From positions 1 through 24,436 of the forward strand of contig JABZGO010000005.1 of the NCBI GenBank assembly GCA_015259305.1: a stretch of 24,436 bases of DNA. Direction: 5' to 3'. This DNA comes from Alloprevotella tannerae. GTDB lineage: Bacteria > Bacteroidota > Bacteroidia > Bacteroidales > Bacteroidaceae. The notes under the pieces are model-generated. The model ran no database searches. It saw nothing but the letters and a program-made list of their open reading frames with translations, and was not told where the DNA came from. The number at the start of each line of letters is the position of its first letter. Within the stretch, counting starts at the first letter, position 1. Both the position numbers and the translations under genes were made by a program. Of the stretch, positions 15,735 through 23,529 are shown one piece after another.

Positions 15735-17077
15735 ATCGCTTCGGGCAAGTGTGCGGCGTTGTTGGTTTTGGTAAAACGAATGCGGGAGATGAATTATCTA
15801 AATTGTTTTATTCAAATCATTCTTACCCGTCGAGAGTCTTCGACAATTGGGTAAAAGGCGTTAAGCTGTGGTTTCGCCAGCCACGTGCTTTAGCTACGGA
15901 TTCGCTCCGACTTACCCATCCCTTGCAGACAAATGTTGCTGGTTGGCAACGAATAGCAGATCATTATGTTTCGTGCTCATTGGCCGACGGACGTTATACC
16001 GGTTCTTATTTGAATGGAGTGCGAGTTGGTTCCGGACGTATGCAATATGCAGATGGATCAACCTATGCCGGTCAATGGCTGAAAGATCAACGCGAAGGCC
16101 TGGGCGTTTATACGGATAAGCGTGGGCGCATTTATGTCGGATTATGGAAAGCCGATACACTCTATCAAGGCTCTTGCCGGACGGAGAGATTCCTTTATGT
16201 GGGTGGCATAGATAAGACTTTTCGTCGTATGGGCTTTGGCGTTTTTACAGATGATCAAGGCAATTATTACGAAGGGCTTTGGCAGAATGGTAAACGCAAT
16301 GGCTTTGGTATAGGGCTTTCCTTACATCATATCGTAAGAGCCGGTATTTGGCAAAAAGATCGCTTCTTGGGTGAGCAAATGATTTACAATGCCGATCGCG
16401 TCTATGGAATTGATATTTCTCGCCATCAACACGAGCAAGGAAAACAGCATTTTTCTATAGATTTTTCTCGATTGCGCATTACGGGACTCGGAACGCTTCC
16501 CCGTAAGGTTAAGGGGGAAATAAATTATCCCGTAACATTTGTCTATGTTAAGGCAACTGAAGGTGCAACGCTTTACAATAAATACTATAAAGTCGACTTA
16601 GGGGGTGCTTTGCGAAACGGCCTGCACGCCGGAGCTTACCACTTCTTTTCAATCTATACGCCTCCCGCTGAACAGGCTGCTTTTTTCTTGAAGCAAACGC
16701 ACGGAAAACGCGGAGATTTGGCACCAATGCTCGATGTGGAGCCCTCGCACAAGCAGATAGAGCGCATTGGTGGGCGTGATGTACTCTTTAATCGTATGCT
16801 ACAATGGTTACGCATCGTGGAGCAACGCACCGGGCGGCGACCGGTTCTGTACGTTAGTCAACTATTTGTCAACGATTATTTATCTTATGCTCCTGAGAGT
16901 TTGCTGAAATACAAAATGTGGATTGCGCGTTATAGCGAATATAAACCTTACGTTCATTTGGAGTATTGGCAATTAACGCCGGAAGGCCGCGTCAGAGGTA
17001 TTCATGGTGAAGTGGACATCAATGTTTTTAATGGTTCTAAAGCGCAATTTTTGCAAAAGATGGTGTATACGCCTTAA
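15710..17077 (+). CDS. MORN-repeat and GH25 lysozyme-like protein, 3' part of the split gene
   Basis: The frame is open from 15680; 15710 is a TTG and there is no in-frame ATG until codon 111, which argues against an independent gene. Numbering from that TTG: residues 2-20 complete the trypsin-like domain (GGPVLN-x-x-G-x-V-x-G-V, with Glu where the catalytic Ser should be). Residues about 96-225 hold MORN-type repeats (YTGSYLNG, YAGQWLKDQREG, YVGLW, YYEGLWQNGKRNGFG). Residues 232-450 are a glycoside hydrolase family 25 domain, which cleaves MurNAc-beta-1,4-GlcNAc in peptidoglycan. The expected acids are visible: D235 in GIDISRHQ, E284 in KATEG, D342 and E344 in MLDVEP, and D436 in EVDIN. With the membrane anchor of the upstream part the product would sit in the periplasm. 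Whether it is made depends on the frameshift. Confidence 0.75.
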   Translation: MAEGGPVLNRFGQVCGVVGFGKTNAGDELSKLFYSNHSYPSRVFDNWVKGVKLWFRQPRALATDSLRLTHPLQTNVAGWQRIADHYVSCSLADGRYTGSYLNGVRVGSGRMQYADGSTYAGQWLKDQREGLGVYTDKRGRIYVGLWKADTLYQGSCRTERFLYVGGIDKTFRRMGFGVFTDDQGNYYEGLWQNGKRNGFGIGLSLHHIVRAGIWQKDRFLGEQMIYNADRVYGIDISRHQHEQGKQHFSIDFSRLRITGLGTLPRKVKGEINYPVTFVYVKATEGATLYNKYYKVDLGGALRNGLHAGAYHFFSIYTPPAEQAAFFLKQTHGKRGDLAPMLDVEPSHKQIERIGGRDVLFNRMLQWLRIVEQRTGRRPVLYVSQLFVNDYLSYAPESLLKYKMWIARYSEYKPYVHLEYWQLTPEGRVRGIHGEVDINVFNGSKAQFLQKMVYTP

Positions 17078-17390
17078 TGCTCTTTATTTGTTGATAATTA
17101 CCTAGCCTCTTATGTCGCTTAGTCGGTTAAGTTTATGCTCATAATGTGATTTCTGTTTGCTAATGGCGTCCTAAAATAGTATGCAGCAAGCGGCGTGATC
17201 AATTGACAAATAATTTTTTTCTAAAAAATAAGGCTTGTAACAAATGATACAGAAAGTCTGTTGGCTTTTTCCTACTTTTGCTCCATACAAATAAATGAGG
17301 TGTGAAGTCAGCTTGAGTGGAGTAAGGGTAAAGCCCCGATTTATCGTTGCAACCTTCAAGATCATCTAAGTAAGACTAAAAAAATAGGAA
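17078..17390. other. Intergenic region and leader of the DUF438 gene
   Basis: No gene seen. A perfect -7 box lies at 17273-17280 and the following transcript leader is about 100 bases. It holds a tiny GGG-TAAAG-CCC hairpin, but I could not match it to any known riboswitch. No clear terminator is seen after 17077. Confidence 0.45.
17273..17280 (+). promoter_or_regulatory. -7 box for the DUF438-hemerythrin-PAS gene
   Basis: TACTTTTG, a perfect TAnnTTTG. The -33 position lacks TTTG. The start codon is about 110 bases downstream. Confidence 0.45.
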
Positions 17391-18902
17391 ATGGAAGATA
17401 TGTTACGCGGCCTTTCGGCCAAAGATAAGGAGCGATTGAGCGCTCTTTTGCAAATAGAAGAGGATTATGAGACGGGCAAAATCGACTTAGAAGAAGCACG
17501 TCGCCAACTAAGCGAAAAGGTGGGGCGGATTCACCCTTACGATATTGCCAAAGCAGAGCAACATCTTGTGCCCGCTGACGATGAAGAGTGTCGCAAAGTC
17601 GATATGAAAAAGACTTTGCAGTTGCTGGATGGTTTCTTGGATACGTCGCGCCCGAACTTGCCGGCTGACCATCCCATTATGCTTTACTATCGTGAGAATG
17701 ATGAGATGCGGAAACATCTGGCCGAGGTCGAGAACTTGTTGCAATTCCCTTTGATTAAGAATCAGTGGCTCGAACTGTATGAGGCTTTGCTGCAATATCC
17801 CGTGCATTATACGCGCAAGCAGAACCAGCTTTATCCGCTATTGGAGAAAAAGGGCTTTGATAGGCCAACGACGACGATGTGGACTTTCGACGATTTTGTA
17901 CGCGATGAGATTAAGGCGGCTAAACGCTTGCTAGATGAAGATAAAGATGATGAATTCTTGGCGCGCCAAAAGGATGTGCTGGCTTATACGCGCGATTTGA
18001 TGGAAAAAGAAGAGACGATTCTTTATCCTACGTCCTTAGCGATGATTTCTCTGGCAGAGTTTGAGGAAATGAAAGAAGGAGATCAAGAAATCGGCTTCGC
18101 TTTTATTGAGCCGGAGGCGTCGCTTGCCAAGCAGCCTACACAAACGCCGGCCACAGAGACGAGCGGATTTGCAGCCGAACTACAGGCTTTGTTAGGAAAA
18201 TATGGTTATTCGGTGGGTAATGATAAGGATCAGGTTTTAGAAGTTAAGACCGGAAAGCTTACATTAGAGCAAATCAACTTGATTTTTCGCCATTTACCCG
18301 TCGATATCTCTTTTGTGGATGAAAACGAACTTGTAAAATTCTATTCGGATACGCCGCATCGCGTCTTCCCGCGTAGCAAGAATGTTATTGGTCGTCAAGT
18401 TACCAACTGTCATCCACGGTCCAGTGTGCACATCGTACGAGAAATCGTAGACAAATTTCGTAACGGGGAGCAAGATAAGGCTGAATTTTGGATTAACAAG
18501 CCGGGTTTGTTTATCTATATCATCTACTATGCGGTAAGAGATGAGGCCGGACGCTTCCGCGGTGTTTTAGAAATGATGCAGGACTGTACGCATATTCGTG
18601 AATTGGAAGGCTCGCGCACGCTCTTGACGTGGGAAGCAGAAGAAACAGATGAGGCGGCAGAAACTTCTCAATCGGCCAATGCGCCACTTTCAGCTGAAAC
18701 GCGTTTGAAGGACTTGCTAAAAACTTATCCCTGGCTCAAAACTGAATTGGTGAAACTCCGGCCGGAGTTTAAGATGCTCAATAGTCCGCTCGGCAAACTG
18801 ATTGTGGCACGCGCGACTCTTAAGGATGTAAGTGAACGTAGCGGAATGTCGCTAGACGAACTCTTGCAAAGTTTGCAAAAGTTGATAGCCGCTCACGCTT
18901 AA
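17391..18902 (+). CDS. DUF438 / hemerythrin-like / PAS / DUF1858 protein, probable redox or gas sensor
   Basis: A 503-residue soluble protein. Residues 1-75 match DUF438. Residues about 85-225 are a hemerythrin-like (HHE) helical bundle with candidate di-iron ligands H94 (ADHP), H109 (RKHL), H139 (PVHYTRKQ), E152 and the E-K-E-E segment at 205-208. Residues about 300-410 form a PAS fold (ISFVDENELVKFYSD, NCHPRSSVHIV, FWINKPGLFIYI). Residues 436-503 resemble DUF1858, a helical domain found with hybrid-cluster and nitrosative-stress proteins. A hydrophilic linker lies between PAS and DUF1858 (about 413-435). Relatives are thought to sense or handle oxygen, NO or redox state; the exact role is not established. 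There is no output kinase or DNA-binding domain. AGGA precedes the ATG closely. The stop codon is one base from the stop of the convergent gene, so no separate terminator fits between them. Confidence 0.85.
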   Translation: MEDMLRGLSAKDKERLSALLQIEEDYETGKIDLEEARRQLSEKVGRIHPYDIAKAEQHLVPADDEECRKVDMKKTLQLLDGFLDTSRPNLPADHPIMLYYRENDEMRKHLAEVENLLQFPLIKNQWLELYEALLQYPVHYTRKQNQLYPLLEKKGFDRPTTTMWTFDDFVRDEIKAAKRLLDEDKDDEFLARQKDVLAYTRDLMEKEETILYPTSLAMISLAEFEEMKEGDQEIGFAFIEPEASLAKQPTQTPATETSGFAAELQALLGKYGYSVGNDKDQVLEVKTGKLTLEQINLIFRHLPVDISFVDENELVKFYSDTPHRVFPRSKNVIGRQVTNCHPRSSVHIVREIVDKFRNGEQDKAEFWINKPGLFIYIIYYAVRDEAGRFRGVLEMMQDCTHIRELEGSRTLLTWEAEETDEAAETSQSANAPLSAETRLKDLLKTYPWLKTELVKLRPEFKMLNSPLGKLIVARATLKDVSERSGMSLDELLQSLQKLIAAHA

Positions 18903-18903
18903 G

Positions 18904-19407
18904 TCACTTTTTTGCTGCCGGCCGCTGTGATTTTCCTTTGAAACTTACAGAGGCCGGTACGCGAAAGAGTCCGGCTACCTTGCTGTAGATATTAAGTCGA
19001 AGCATCAGTACGTTCATGCCGTCCACTTGCTGTACGTGTCCGTAAAAGGGCGCTTCGTTTTTGACCGCGTTGTCCCAATATAGTGTTGAGTTAAACAGCT
19101 TCATCATCTTTATGCTTCCTGCATTTGGAGCGGAAGTCTTCATCGTGCCGTCAGAACTTATGCTTATGCCTTTTATGGAAAAGAGAATCGTTCCGGGCAT
19201 CTTGCCAATTTTAGGTACAGCTCCCGTTAACACGCCGTTGTGTAAACGAAAGACCATCTTTTGTGAAGGCTTTAGTTCGCCCTTCATCTTAATATTGTAG
19301 GCCGTGCCGCTATAATCTCCATCGAATTGCGTGTTTACTTGCGCCTTCAGTGAGGCGAAAACAGCACAAAGTAGTAAGCAGAGAGAAATCAGTCGTATTT
19401 GCTTCAT
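18904..19407 (-). CDS. Exported calycin-like protein of unknown function
   Basis: 167 residues with a clear signal peptide (MKQIRLISLCLLLCAVFASLKA, likely cut before Q23), so periplasmic or surface located. There is no lipobox cysteine at the cut site. The mature part is rich in short beta strands with G-T-A-Y-N-I-K-M-K-G and alternating polar and hydrophobic residues. This recalls the small calycin/lipocalin-like proteins annotated in Prevotella and Bacteroides, but the assignment is by general appearance only. The tail is basic (KGKSQRPAAKK). It is transcribed alone towards the DUF438 gene. The nearest good -7 box is at 19599-19606, which would give a leader of about 185 bases. Confidence 0.7.
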   Translation of the reverse strand: MKQIRLISLCLLLCAVFASLKAQVNTQFDGDYSGTAYNIKMKGELKPSQKMVFRLHNGVLTGAVPKIGKMPGTILFSIKGISISSDGTMKTSAPNAGSIKMMKLFNSTLYWDNAVKNEAPFYGHVQQVDGMNVLMLRLNIYSKVAGLFRVPASVSFKGKSQRPAAKK

Positions 19408-19598
19408 CGTTTAATTTGTTTTTGTTGGTTGATCACGCAACTTTCGTTCGCTTATTGCCTACTCTTGATAAGCAAAAGGCTTTGCTGCATATTGCAGAAA
19501 GGATAATAGAGCAACACTTAAGGGGCGCTTTTCGGTGAGAGCGCAGGCTTTTGATCCTTTAGCTTGATTCGTTTGATTGCTACGTAGAGTTGTGACCG

Positions 19599-19606
19599 CA
19601 AAGGTA
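19599..19606 (-). promoter_or_regulatory. -7 box upstream of the calycin-like gene
   Basis: TACCTTTG on the minus strand, a perfect TAnnTTTG, without a clear -33 partner. It lies about 190 bases before the start codon, so either the leader is long or a nearer promoter was missed. Confidence 0.4.
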
Positions 19607-19814
19607 ACTAAGATTCTGCGATCGGTTATGGATTTTAGCATATACCATCACTCAAAAGTTTACTTTGTCAATCATTTTCTTTTGCAAAGTAGAACGAAAA
19701 GGGCCTAAGTCCCATTATCAAACTACTTTCTGTTCTTTTTAGACTTCCTCGCATTGACTTCATAAACACCGAGACGCGACAACTTCTTGTACGATCGTGA
19801 TGGTAGAGCTTTTT

Positions 19815-19868
19815 TATCGTGAGCGTACACTCGTACGCTCACGAGGGGACAAACGTGCGCTCACGATA
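19815..19868. repeat. Three-copy inverted repeat able to form two exclusive hairpins
   Basis: TCGTGAGCGTAC (19817-19828) pairs perfectly with GTACGCTCACGA (19833-19844) around a four-base loop. TATCGTGAGCG (19815-19825) can instead pair perfectly with CGCTCACGATA (19858-19868). The two right-hand copies are 22 bases apart. It is preceded by a run of six T and is not inside a gene. It resembles the two 21-bp arrays in using short palindromic units, with a different core sequence. Confidence 0.75.
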
Positions 19869-19997
19869 GAAAAGGATCGAATAGCGTTGGGCGCGTTCTG
19901 AGCTTTGATTTTGTGAAACGAAATTGAGACATGGAGCTTCGCAAACAACTGCGTAAGAATATTTAAACTGAACGAAAGCTTTGTCGGTCGGGAATAT

Positions 19998-20005
19998 TAA
20001 CTTTG
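19998..20005 (+). promoter_or_regulatory. -7 box upstream of the acyltransferase gene
   Basis: TAACTTTG, a perfect TAnnTTTG. A TTTG at 19980-19983 is only 14 bases away, shorter than the usual 19-21. The leader to the ATG at 20199 would be about 185 bases. Confidence 0.4.
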
Positions 20006-20198
20006 CAAATCAAAACGAAAGGTGAGTATTAGCGAATAGGGGTGCTTATATACAGGTGCGCGCGTACTCAAAGTCAATACAAAGGATCCCTGAAGCGCAT
20101 TATGATCGTTAGCGAAGGAAGTTTAGCGTTAACTATTTACTGTTCGTTGGCTTGCCTAAACGATTGTCGCTTAAAAATCGTTGGTTATTTTTTTTCAA

Positions 20199-21182
20199 AT
20201 GAATAGAAAAAGTTCGTGCCAATCTGCTTTGCAGAGCCAAAATCAAGTAGCAGGAAGCGCTAAGCGCATGGATGAATTGGATTTTCTTAAGGCCGTATTC
20301 ATCCTGCTGATGGTAGCTTTCCATTTGGTCTACATTGGCAATAAATATCCCTATGCTAAAGCCGTGGTTTACACGTTTCATATGCCGGGATTCCTTTTGA
20401 TTTCCGGTTATTTGGCCAATATGCATAAAACGGCGGGAAAGTTCTTTCGCGGAATGGGGCGTTTGCTCCTCCCTTACCTGATTATGGAGGGCGCTTATAT
20501 TATCTTAGCCGCTTTTTTGCCGATTCGCGAGCACATAGATTCGCTGACCGTCGGGACATTCTTGCAGCATTTGTTGCTCAAACCTTTAGGGCCTTATTGG
20601 TACTTGCATACGCTTGTGATTTGTAGCGTGATGTATTTTGCAATCATGCGACTTCCATTGTTGGCAAATTGGATGAAATGGACGATCCTCTTGTTTGCTT
20701 ATGGTGCACTTGCCTTTGGCTTACACTTAATCTCGTTCACGCACGCTTGTTATTTTGCCGGCGGCATCGCCATACGATTACTGCATAAAGATTTTATCAG
20801 TTTTTTTCGCTTCGGTTTATGGGGTTTTATCCCTTTTGCCGCACTGCTGTTTTGGCCTGATCAGTTGCATAGTGGGACTTTTGTAGGCGTATTGATTGTC
20901 TATTGCGTGATTTGCGGATTATTGGGCCTTTATTCTTATTTTAAAGCCAATAGTCGTTTGCTGTATATTGGACGAAATACGCTCGTTATCCTTTTGTTTT
21001 CGCCGATTTTTACACTTTTAGTCAAACCGCTTGTGCCTTTACTTGCTTTTGATCCAACGGGGATGCTCTTCTTGATAATTGCTGTTTCTCTCGCTGTCGG
21101 AGGTAGTTTGGTCATAGCAAGGGTGATGGAAAAAACGCATACGGCTGTTTGTCTATTTGGACAATCTTCCATCTTGCATTAA
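20199..21182 (+). CDS. Membrane acyltransferase, family 3 (O-acetyltransferase type)
   Basis: A 327-residue integral membrane protein with about ten hydrophobic segments. The N-terminal pattern DFLKAVFILLMVAFH (28-42) followed by VYTFHMPGFLLISGYL (57-72) matches acyltransferase family 3, in which a histidine (here H42 or H61) is needed for moving an acetyl or other acyl group onto a sugar or lipid in the envelope. The LPYLIMEG segment and a later W-Y-L-H-T-L motif also fit. The acceptor cannot be deduced, as no glycan genes adjoin it. The start is either ATG 20199 or ATG 20268 (MDELDFLK); homologues begin close to the latter, so the first 23 residues are uncertain. It stands alone and is convergent with the CNNM gene. 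Confidence 0.85.
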   Translation: MNRKSSCQSALQSQNQVAGSAKRMDELDFLKAVFILLMVAFHLVYIGNKYPYAKAVVYTFHMPGFLLISGYLANMHKTAGKFFRGMGRLLLPYLIMEGAYIILAAFLPIREHIDSLTVGTFLQHLLLKPLGPYWYLHTLVICSVMYFAIMRLPLLANWMKWTILLFAYGALAFGLHLISFTHACYFAGGIAIRLLHKDFISFFRFGLWGFIPFAALLFWPDQLHSGTFVGVLIVYCVICGLLGLYSYFKANSRLLYIGRNTLVILLFSPIFTLLVKPLVPLLAFDPTGMLFLIIAVSLAVGGSLVIARVMEKTHTAVCLFGQSSILH

Positions 21183-21270
21183 AGATCGAACTTGTATATT
21201 GCAAGACAATGGGGAGTCCGGATTCTTCTGATGAGGAAGCAATAATCATACATCATCAAGTCTAAAAGAA

Positions 21271-21309
21271 AAATTCCCTTGACCACGTAAAGGGTGGTCA
21301 AGGGAATTT
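21271..21309 (-). terminator. Strong terminator of the CNNM-CBS gene
   Basis: A perfect 16-bp stem (21271-21286 with 21294-21309, AAATTCCCTTGACCAC arm) and a seven-base loop. On the minus strand it runs into TTTTTCTTTT, a classic intrinsic terminator 43 bases after the CNNM stop. It may also block transcription coming from the convergent acyltransferase gene. Confidence 0.88.
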
Positions 21310-21351
21310 CGTATGCTATTGTTCAAAAGCAACAGAGCTCGATAAATTAGC

Positions 21352-22416
21352 CTACTTGCTGTTTTTGCGCTGCTTATCTGCTACTTGTCGATGTTGATTT
21401 TCAATCCACTGCTCGCGAGCATAGGCTTGCATATCAGTGACGGTATCTTTCTCGTCCACGATTTCTGTACCCAGCATCGTTTCTATGACGTCTTCCATCG
21501 TGACAATGCCTCGCAAACAGCCATATTCGTCAATGATGACGGAGATGTGCTCTTTCTTTTCCAATAAGCGCTCCCAAATGGTTGAGACGCTTTCCGTCTC
21601 TTGGAAAGACAAAATGGGGCGTACAAGCTCCGAAAGCTGCATCGAAAACTTATCTTCAGAAAGTTTTTCCAAGATCGTTTGGCGTAAGACGTAGCCTGTA
21701 ATGTAATCGTCCTTATCGTCTTTGTAAACAGGGATTCTTGAGAAAGTTTGATAGCGCTCGTGTTGCCTAAATTCCGTGAGTGTCATCGCCTCATCAGCGA
21801 TCTCGACGACGCTACTGGGCGTCATGATCTCGCGTGCAGTAACTTTCGAAAGTTTAAGCATATTCTGAATCATTCGATCCTCTTTCTGCTTGAACACACC
21901 CTCTTCCGTGCCGGCCGTAACCATAGCTGAAACTTCCTCGCGGCTGACCGAAGTCGCATTTTGTTCAGAAGAAATGAAGCGGGTGATAAACTCCGCCATC
22001 AGAACAAAAGGAAAAGTGAGGAAAACCAAGGATCTGTAGACCGGCGTCAGCGGTATAATCAGCAGTCGCCAATGATTTGCGCCTAAAGTCTTGGGGATAA
22101 TCTCCGAAAAGATCAGAATTAGTAAAGTTAAGCCCGCAGATACCCAGCCAAACCACTCTTCTCCTAAAACTAAAGCCGCTTGCCGTCCGACGCCGGCAGC
22201 ACCGGCCGTGTTGGCAATGGTGTTTAGGGTTAGAATCGCAGAAATAGGACGATCAATGTCCTGCTTAAATTTACGAAGATGTTTAGCTGCTTTTGATCCT
22301 TCCTCCTCTTTCATTGTAATAAAAGAGAATGGCGTAGAAAGCAACGTCGCTTCCATAATAGAACAAAGGAAAGAAACGACTAATGCTAATAAAAGATAGA
22401 GTATGAGTAGCCCCAT
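21352..22416 (-). CDS. CNNM (DUF21) transmembrane protein with CBS pair, HlyC/CorC-like
   Basis: 354 residues. Residues 1-about 150 form the CNNM membrane domain with three to four hydrophobic segments and SEIIPKTLG (104-112), the conserved family motif. An acidic helix follows (SREEVSAMVTAGTEEGVF, 158-175). A CBS pair spans about 195-315: REIMTP (195-200) in CBS1 and DEYGCLRGIVTMEDVIE (296-312) in CBS2. Family members are linked to magnesium or cobalt transport or tolerance in the inner membrane, and the CBS pair usually binds adenine nucleotide. The usual C-terminal CorC/HlyC transporter-associated domain (about 80 residues) is absent; the protein instead ends in a short basic tail. It has its own promoter (22546-22577), a leader of about 120 bases and a strong terminator. 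The old name hemolysin is misleading. Confidence 0.9.
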   Translation of the reverse strand: MGLLILYLLLALVVSFLCSIMEATLLSTPFSFITMKEEEGSKAAKHLRKFKQDIDRPISAILTLNTIANTAGAAGVGRQAALVLGEEWFGWVSAGLTLLILIFSEIIPKTLGANHWRLLIIPLTPVYRSLVFLTFPFVLMAEFITRFISSEQNATSVSREEVSAMVTAGTEEGVFKQKEDRMIQNMLKLSKVTAREIMTPSSVVEIADEAMTLTEFRQHERYQTFSRIPVYKDDKDDYITGYVLRQTILEKLSEDKFSMQLSELVRPILSFQETESVSTIWERLLEKKEHISVIIDEYGCLRGIVTMEDVIETMLGTEIVDEKDTVTDMQAYAREQWIENQHRQVADKQRKNSK

Positions 22417-22545
22417 GTATGATTATAAATGTATCTCGCTCACTGCTCAAAACGCTAGAAGTAAACAGAAACTCGGCCCCGAAAGGGCAAAAATGGGCTT
22501 CATTAACCTTCAAATAAAGCGTCGTTTAGCAATGTTAGATCGCTG

Positions 22546-22577
22546 CAAAGATAGAAATTCTTAATTGATTAACCAAA
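22546..22577 (-). promoter_or_regulatory. Promoter for the CNNM-CBS gene
   Basis: On the minus strand TTTG (22577-22574), 20 bases, TATCTTTG (22553-22546): a perfect match to the Bacteroides consensus in both elements, the best in the window. The leader is about 120 bases. Confidence 0.7.
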
Positions 22578-22812
22578 AACAAGTATGATTCTTACAAGAA
22601 CTTGAGTGGAAAGAATGGTATACAATATATATATATTGAAGATTGCGCACATGCTTACTAAAAAATCAGGATAGCCTGCGCAATAATGAAGCAACGTTTG
22701 GCGAGACAAGATTTTGAGTTGTTTTAATGTTGTGTTGCTGGCGAATAAGCCTAATCTCTCTAGCGAAAAGCTCAGCAACAGACAAAGTTTTTCTAACTAA
22801 GTAGACGTAAAT

Positions 22813-22844
22813 CTTGGCAAAAAAGGAAAATTGCTGTACCTTCG
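22813..22844 (+). promoter_or_regulatory. Promoter for tsaC and the ClC gene
   Basis: CTTG (22813-22816), 20 bases, TACCTTCG (22837-22844). One mismatch in each element. It supports the ATG at 22882, about 30 bases below the expected start of transcription. Confidence 0.5.
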
Positions 22845-22881
22845 CGAGAAGATTTGCAGGTAAAGCCTGCATAGGTAAATC

Positions 22882-23517
22882 ATGAAAAAAGGATTGACAG
22901 ATAAGATGTCCGGCCGGATGGATCAACAAAAGCAAGAACCCATCTCTAAAGCTTGGCGAGAGGATATAAGGCAAGCCGTTGATGTATTAAATCGCGGCGG
23001 AGTCATACTTTATCCTACAGACACAATTTGGGGGATAGGATGTGATGCGACTAATCCGGAGGCAGTAAAGAGAGTCTACGATATAAAACGTCGTATAGAC
23101 TCCAAAGCCTTGATCACTTTAGTTGATACAGAAGCTAAGTTGCAGTTTTATGTGCGCGATGTGCCTAATGCTGCGTGGGATATAATAGATTATGCGACTC
23201 GCCCGACAACGATCGTTTACGATACCGTGCGTAATCTTGCCCCCAATCTGTTGGCTGAAGATGGCAGTGTTGGCATCCGCATTACGCAGGAACCTTTTAG
23301 CCGCGAACTTTGCGCGCGATTTAGACGTGCGATTGTGTCGACTTCAGCTAATGTGAGCGGAGAGCCTTCGGCAGCTTGTTTTGATGCAATCTCTGATGAA
23401 ATAAAAGAGGCAGTTGATTATATTTGTACGTCTCGCCGGAATGAACGTAAACCGACTTCTGCCTCAGCTATAATTAAACTGTCTTTTGATGGGACGGTAC
23501 AAATCATTCGCCAATAA
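22882..23517 (+). CDS. tsaC: L-threonylcarbamoyladenylate synthase (TsaC/Sua5/YrdC family)
   Basis: Makes threonylcarbamoyl-AMP from threonine, bicarbonate and ATP, the first step of t6A modification at position 37 of ANN-decoding tRNAs. The 211-residue length fits the short YrdC form without the Sua5 C-terminal domain. Signatures are VILYPTDTIWGIGCDA (41-56), the basic K-R-R-x-x-S-K motif (69-75) that contacts ATP and carbonate, and VSTSANVSGEPS near residue 153. The ATG at 22882 fits the promoter; an alternative start is the ATG at 22909. Codon 211 is followed by only 12 bases before the next gene, so both form one operon. The pairing with a ClC gene is a matter of gene order and does not imply a shared pathway. 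Confidence 0.93.
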   Translation: MKKGLTDKMSGRMDQQKQEPISKAWREDIRQAVDVLNRGGVILYPTDTIWGIGCDATNPEAVKRVYDIKRRIDSKALITLVDTEAKLQFYVRDVPNAAWDIIDYATRPTTIVYDTVRNLAPNLLAEDGSVGIRITQEPFSRELCARFRRAIVSTSANVSGEPSAACFDAISDEIKEAVDYICTSRRNERKPTSASAIIKLSFDGTVQIIRQ

Positions 23518-23529
23518 ATAGACGCCAAA

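Larger units (their letters stand above)
19408..20198. other. Divergent intergenic region between the calycin-like and acyltransferase genes
   Basis: No solid gene. It holds a -7 box for each direction (19599-19606 minus, 19998-20005 plus), the nested hairpin at 19815-19868 and a 34-codon frame at 20102-20206 (MIVSEGSLALTIYC...) that overlaps the acyltransferase ATG as ATGAATAG. Confidence 0.5.
22417..22881. other. Divergent intergenic region between the CNNM and tsaC genes
   Basis: It contains one promoter for each direction (22546-22577 minus, 22813-22844 plus). A perfect 16-base AT palindrome, CAATATATATATATTG, lies at 22623-22638 between them. The CNNM leader has a small GCCC-CGAAA-GGGC hairpin (around 22475-22490). 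No gene seen. Confidence 0.5.

Noticed and set aside
22623..22638. Perfect 16-base AT palindrome as an operator
   Set aside because: Alternating AT runs form palindromes easily by chance; it lies outside both predicted promoters.
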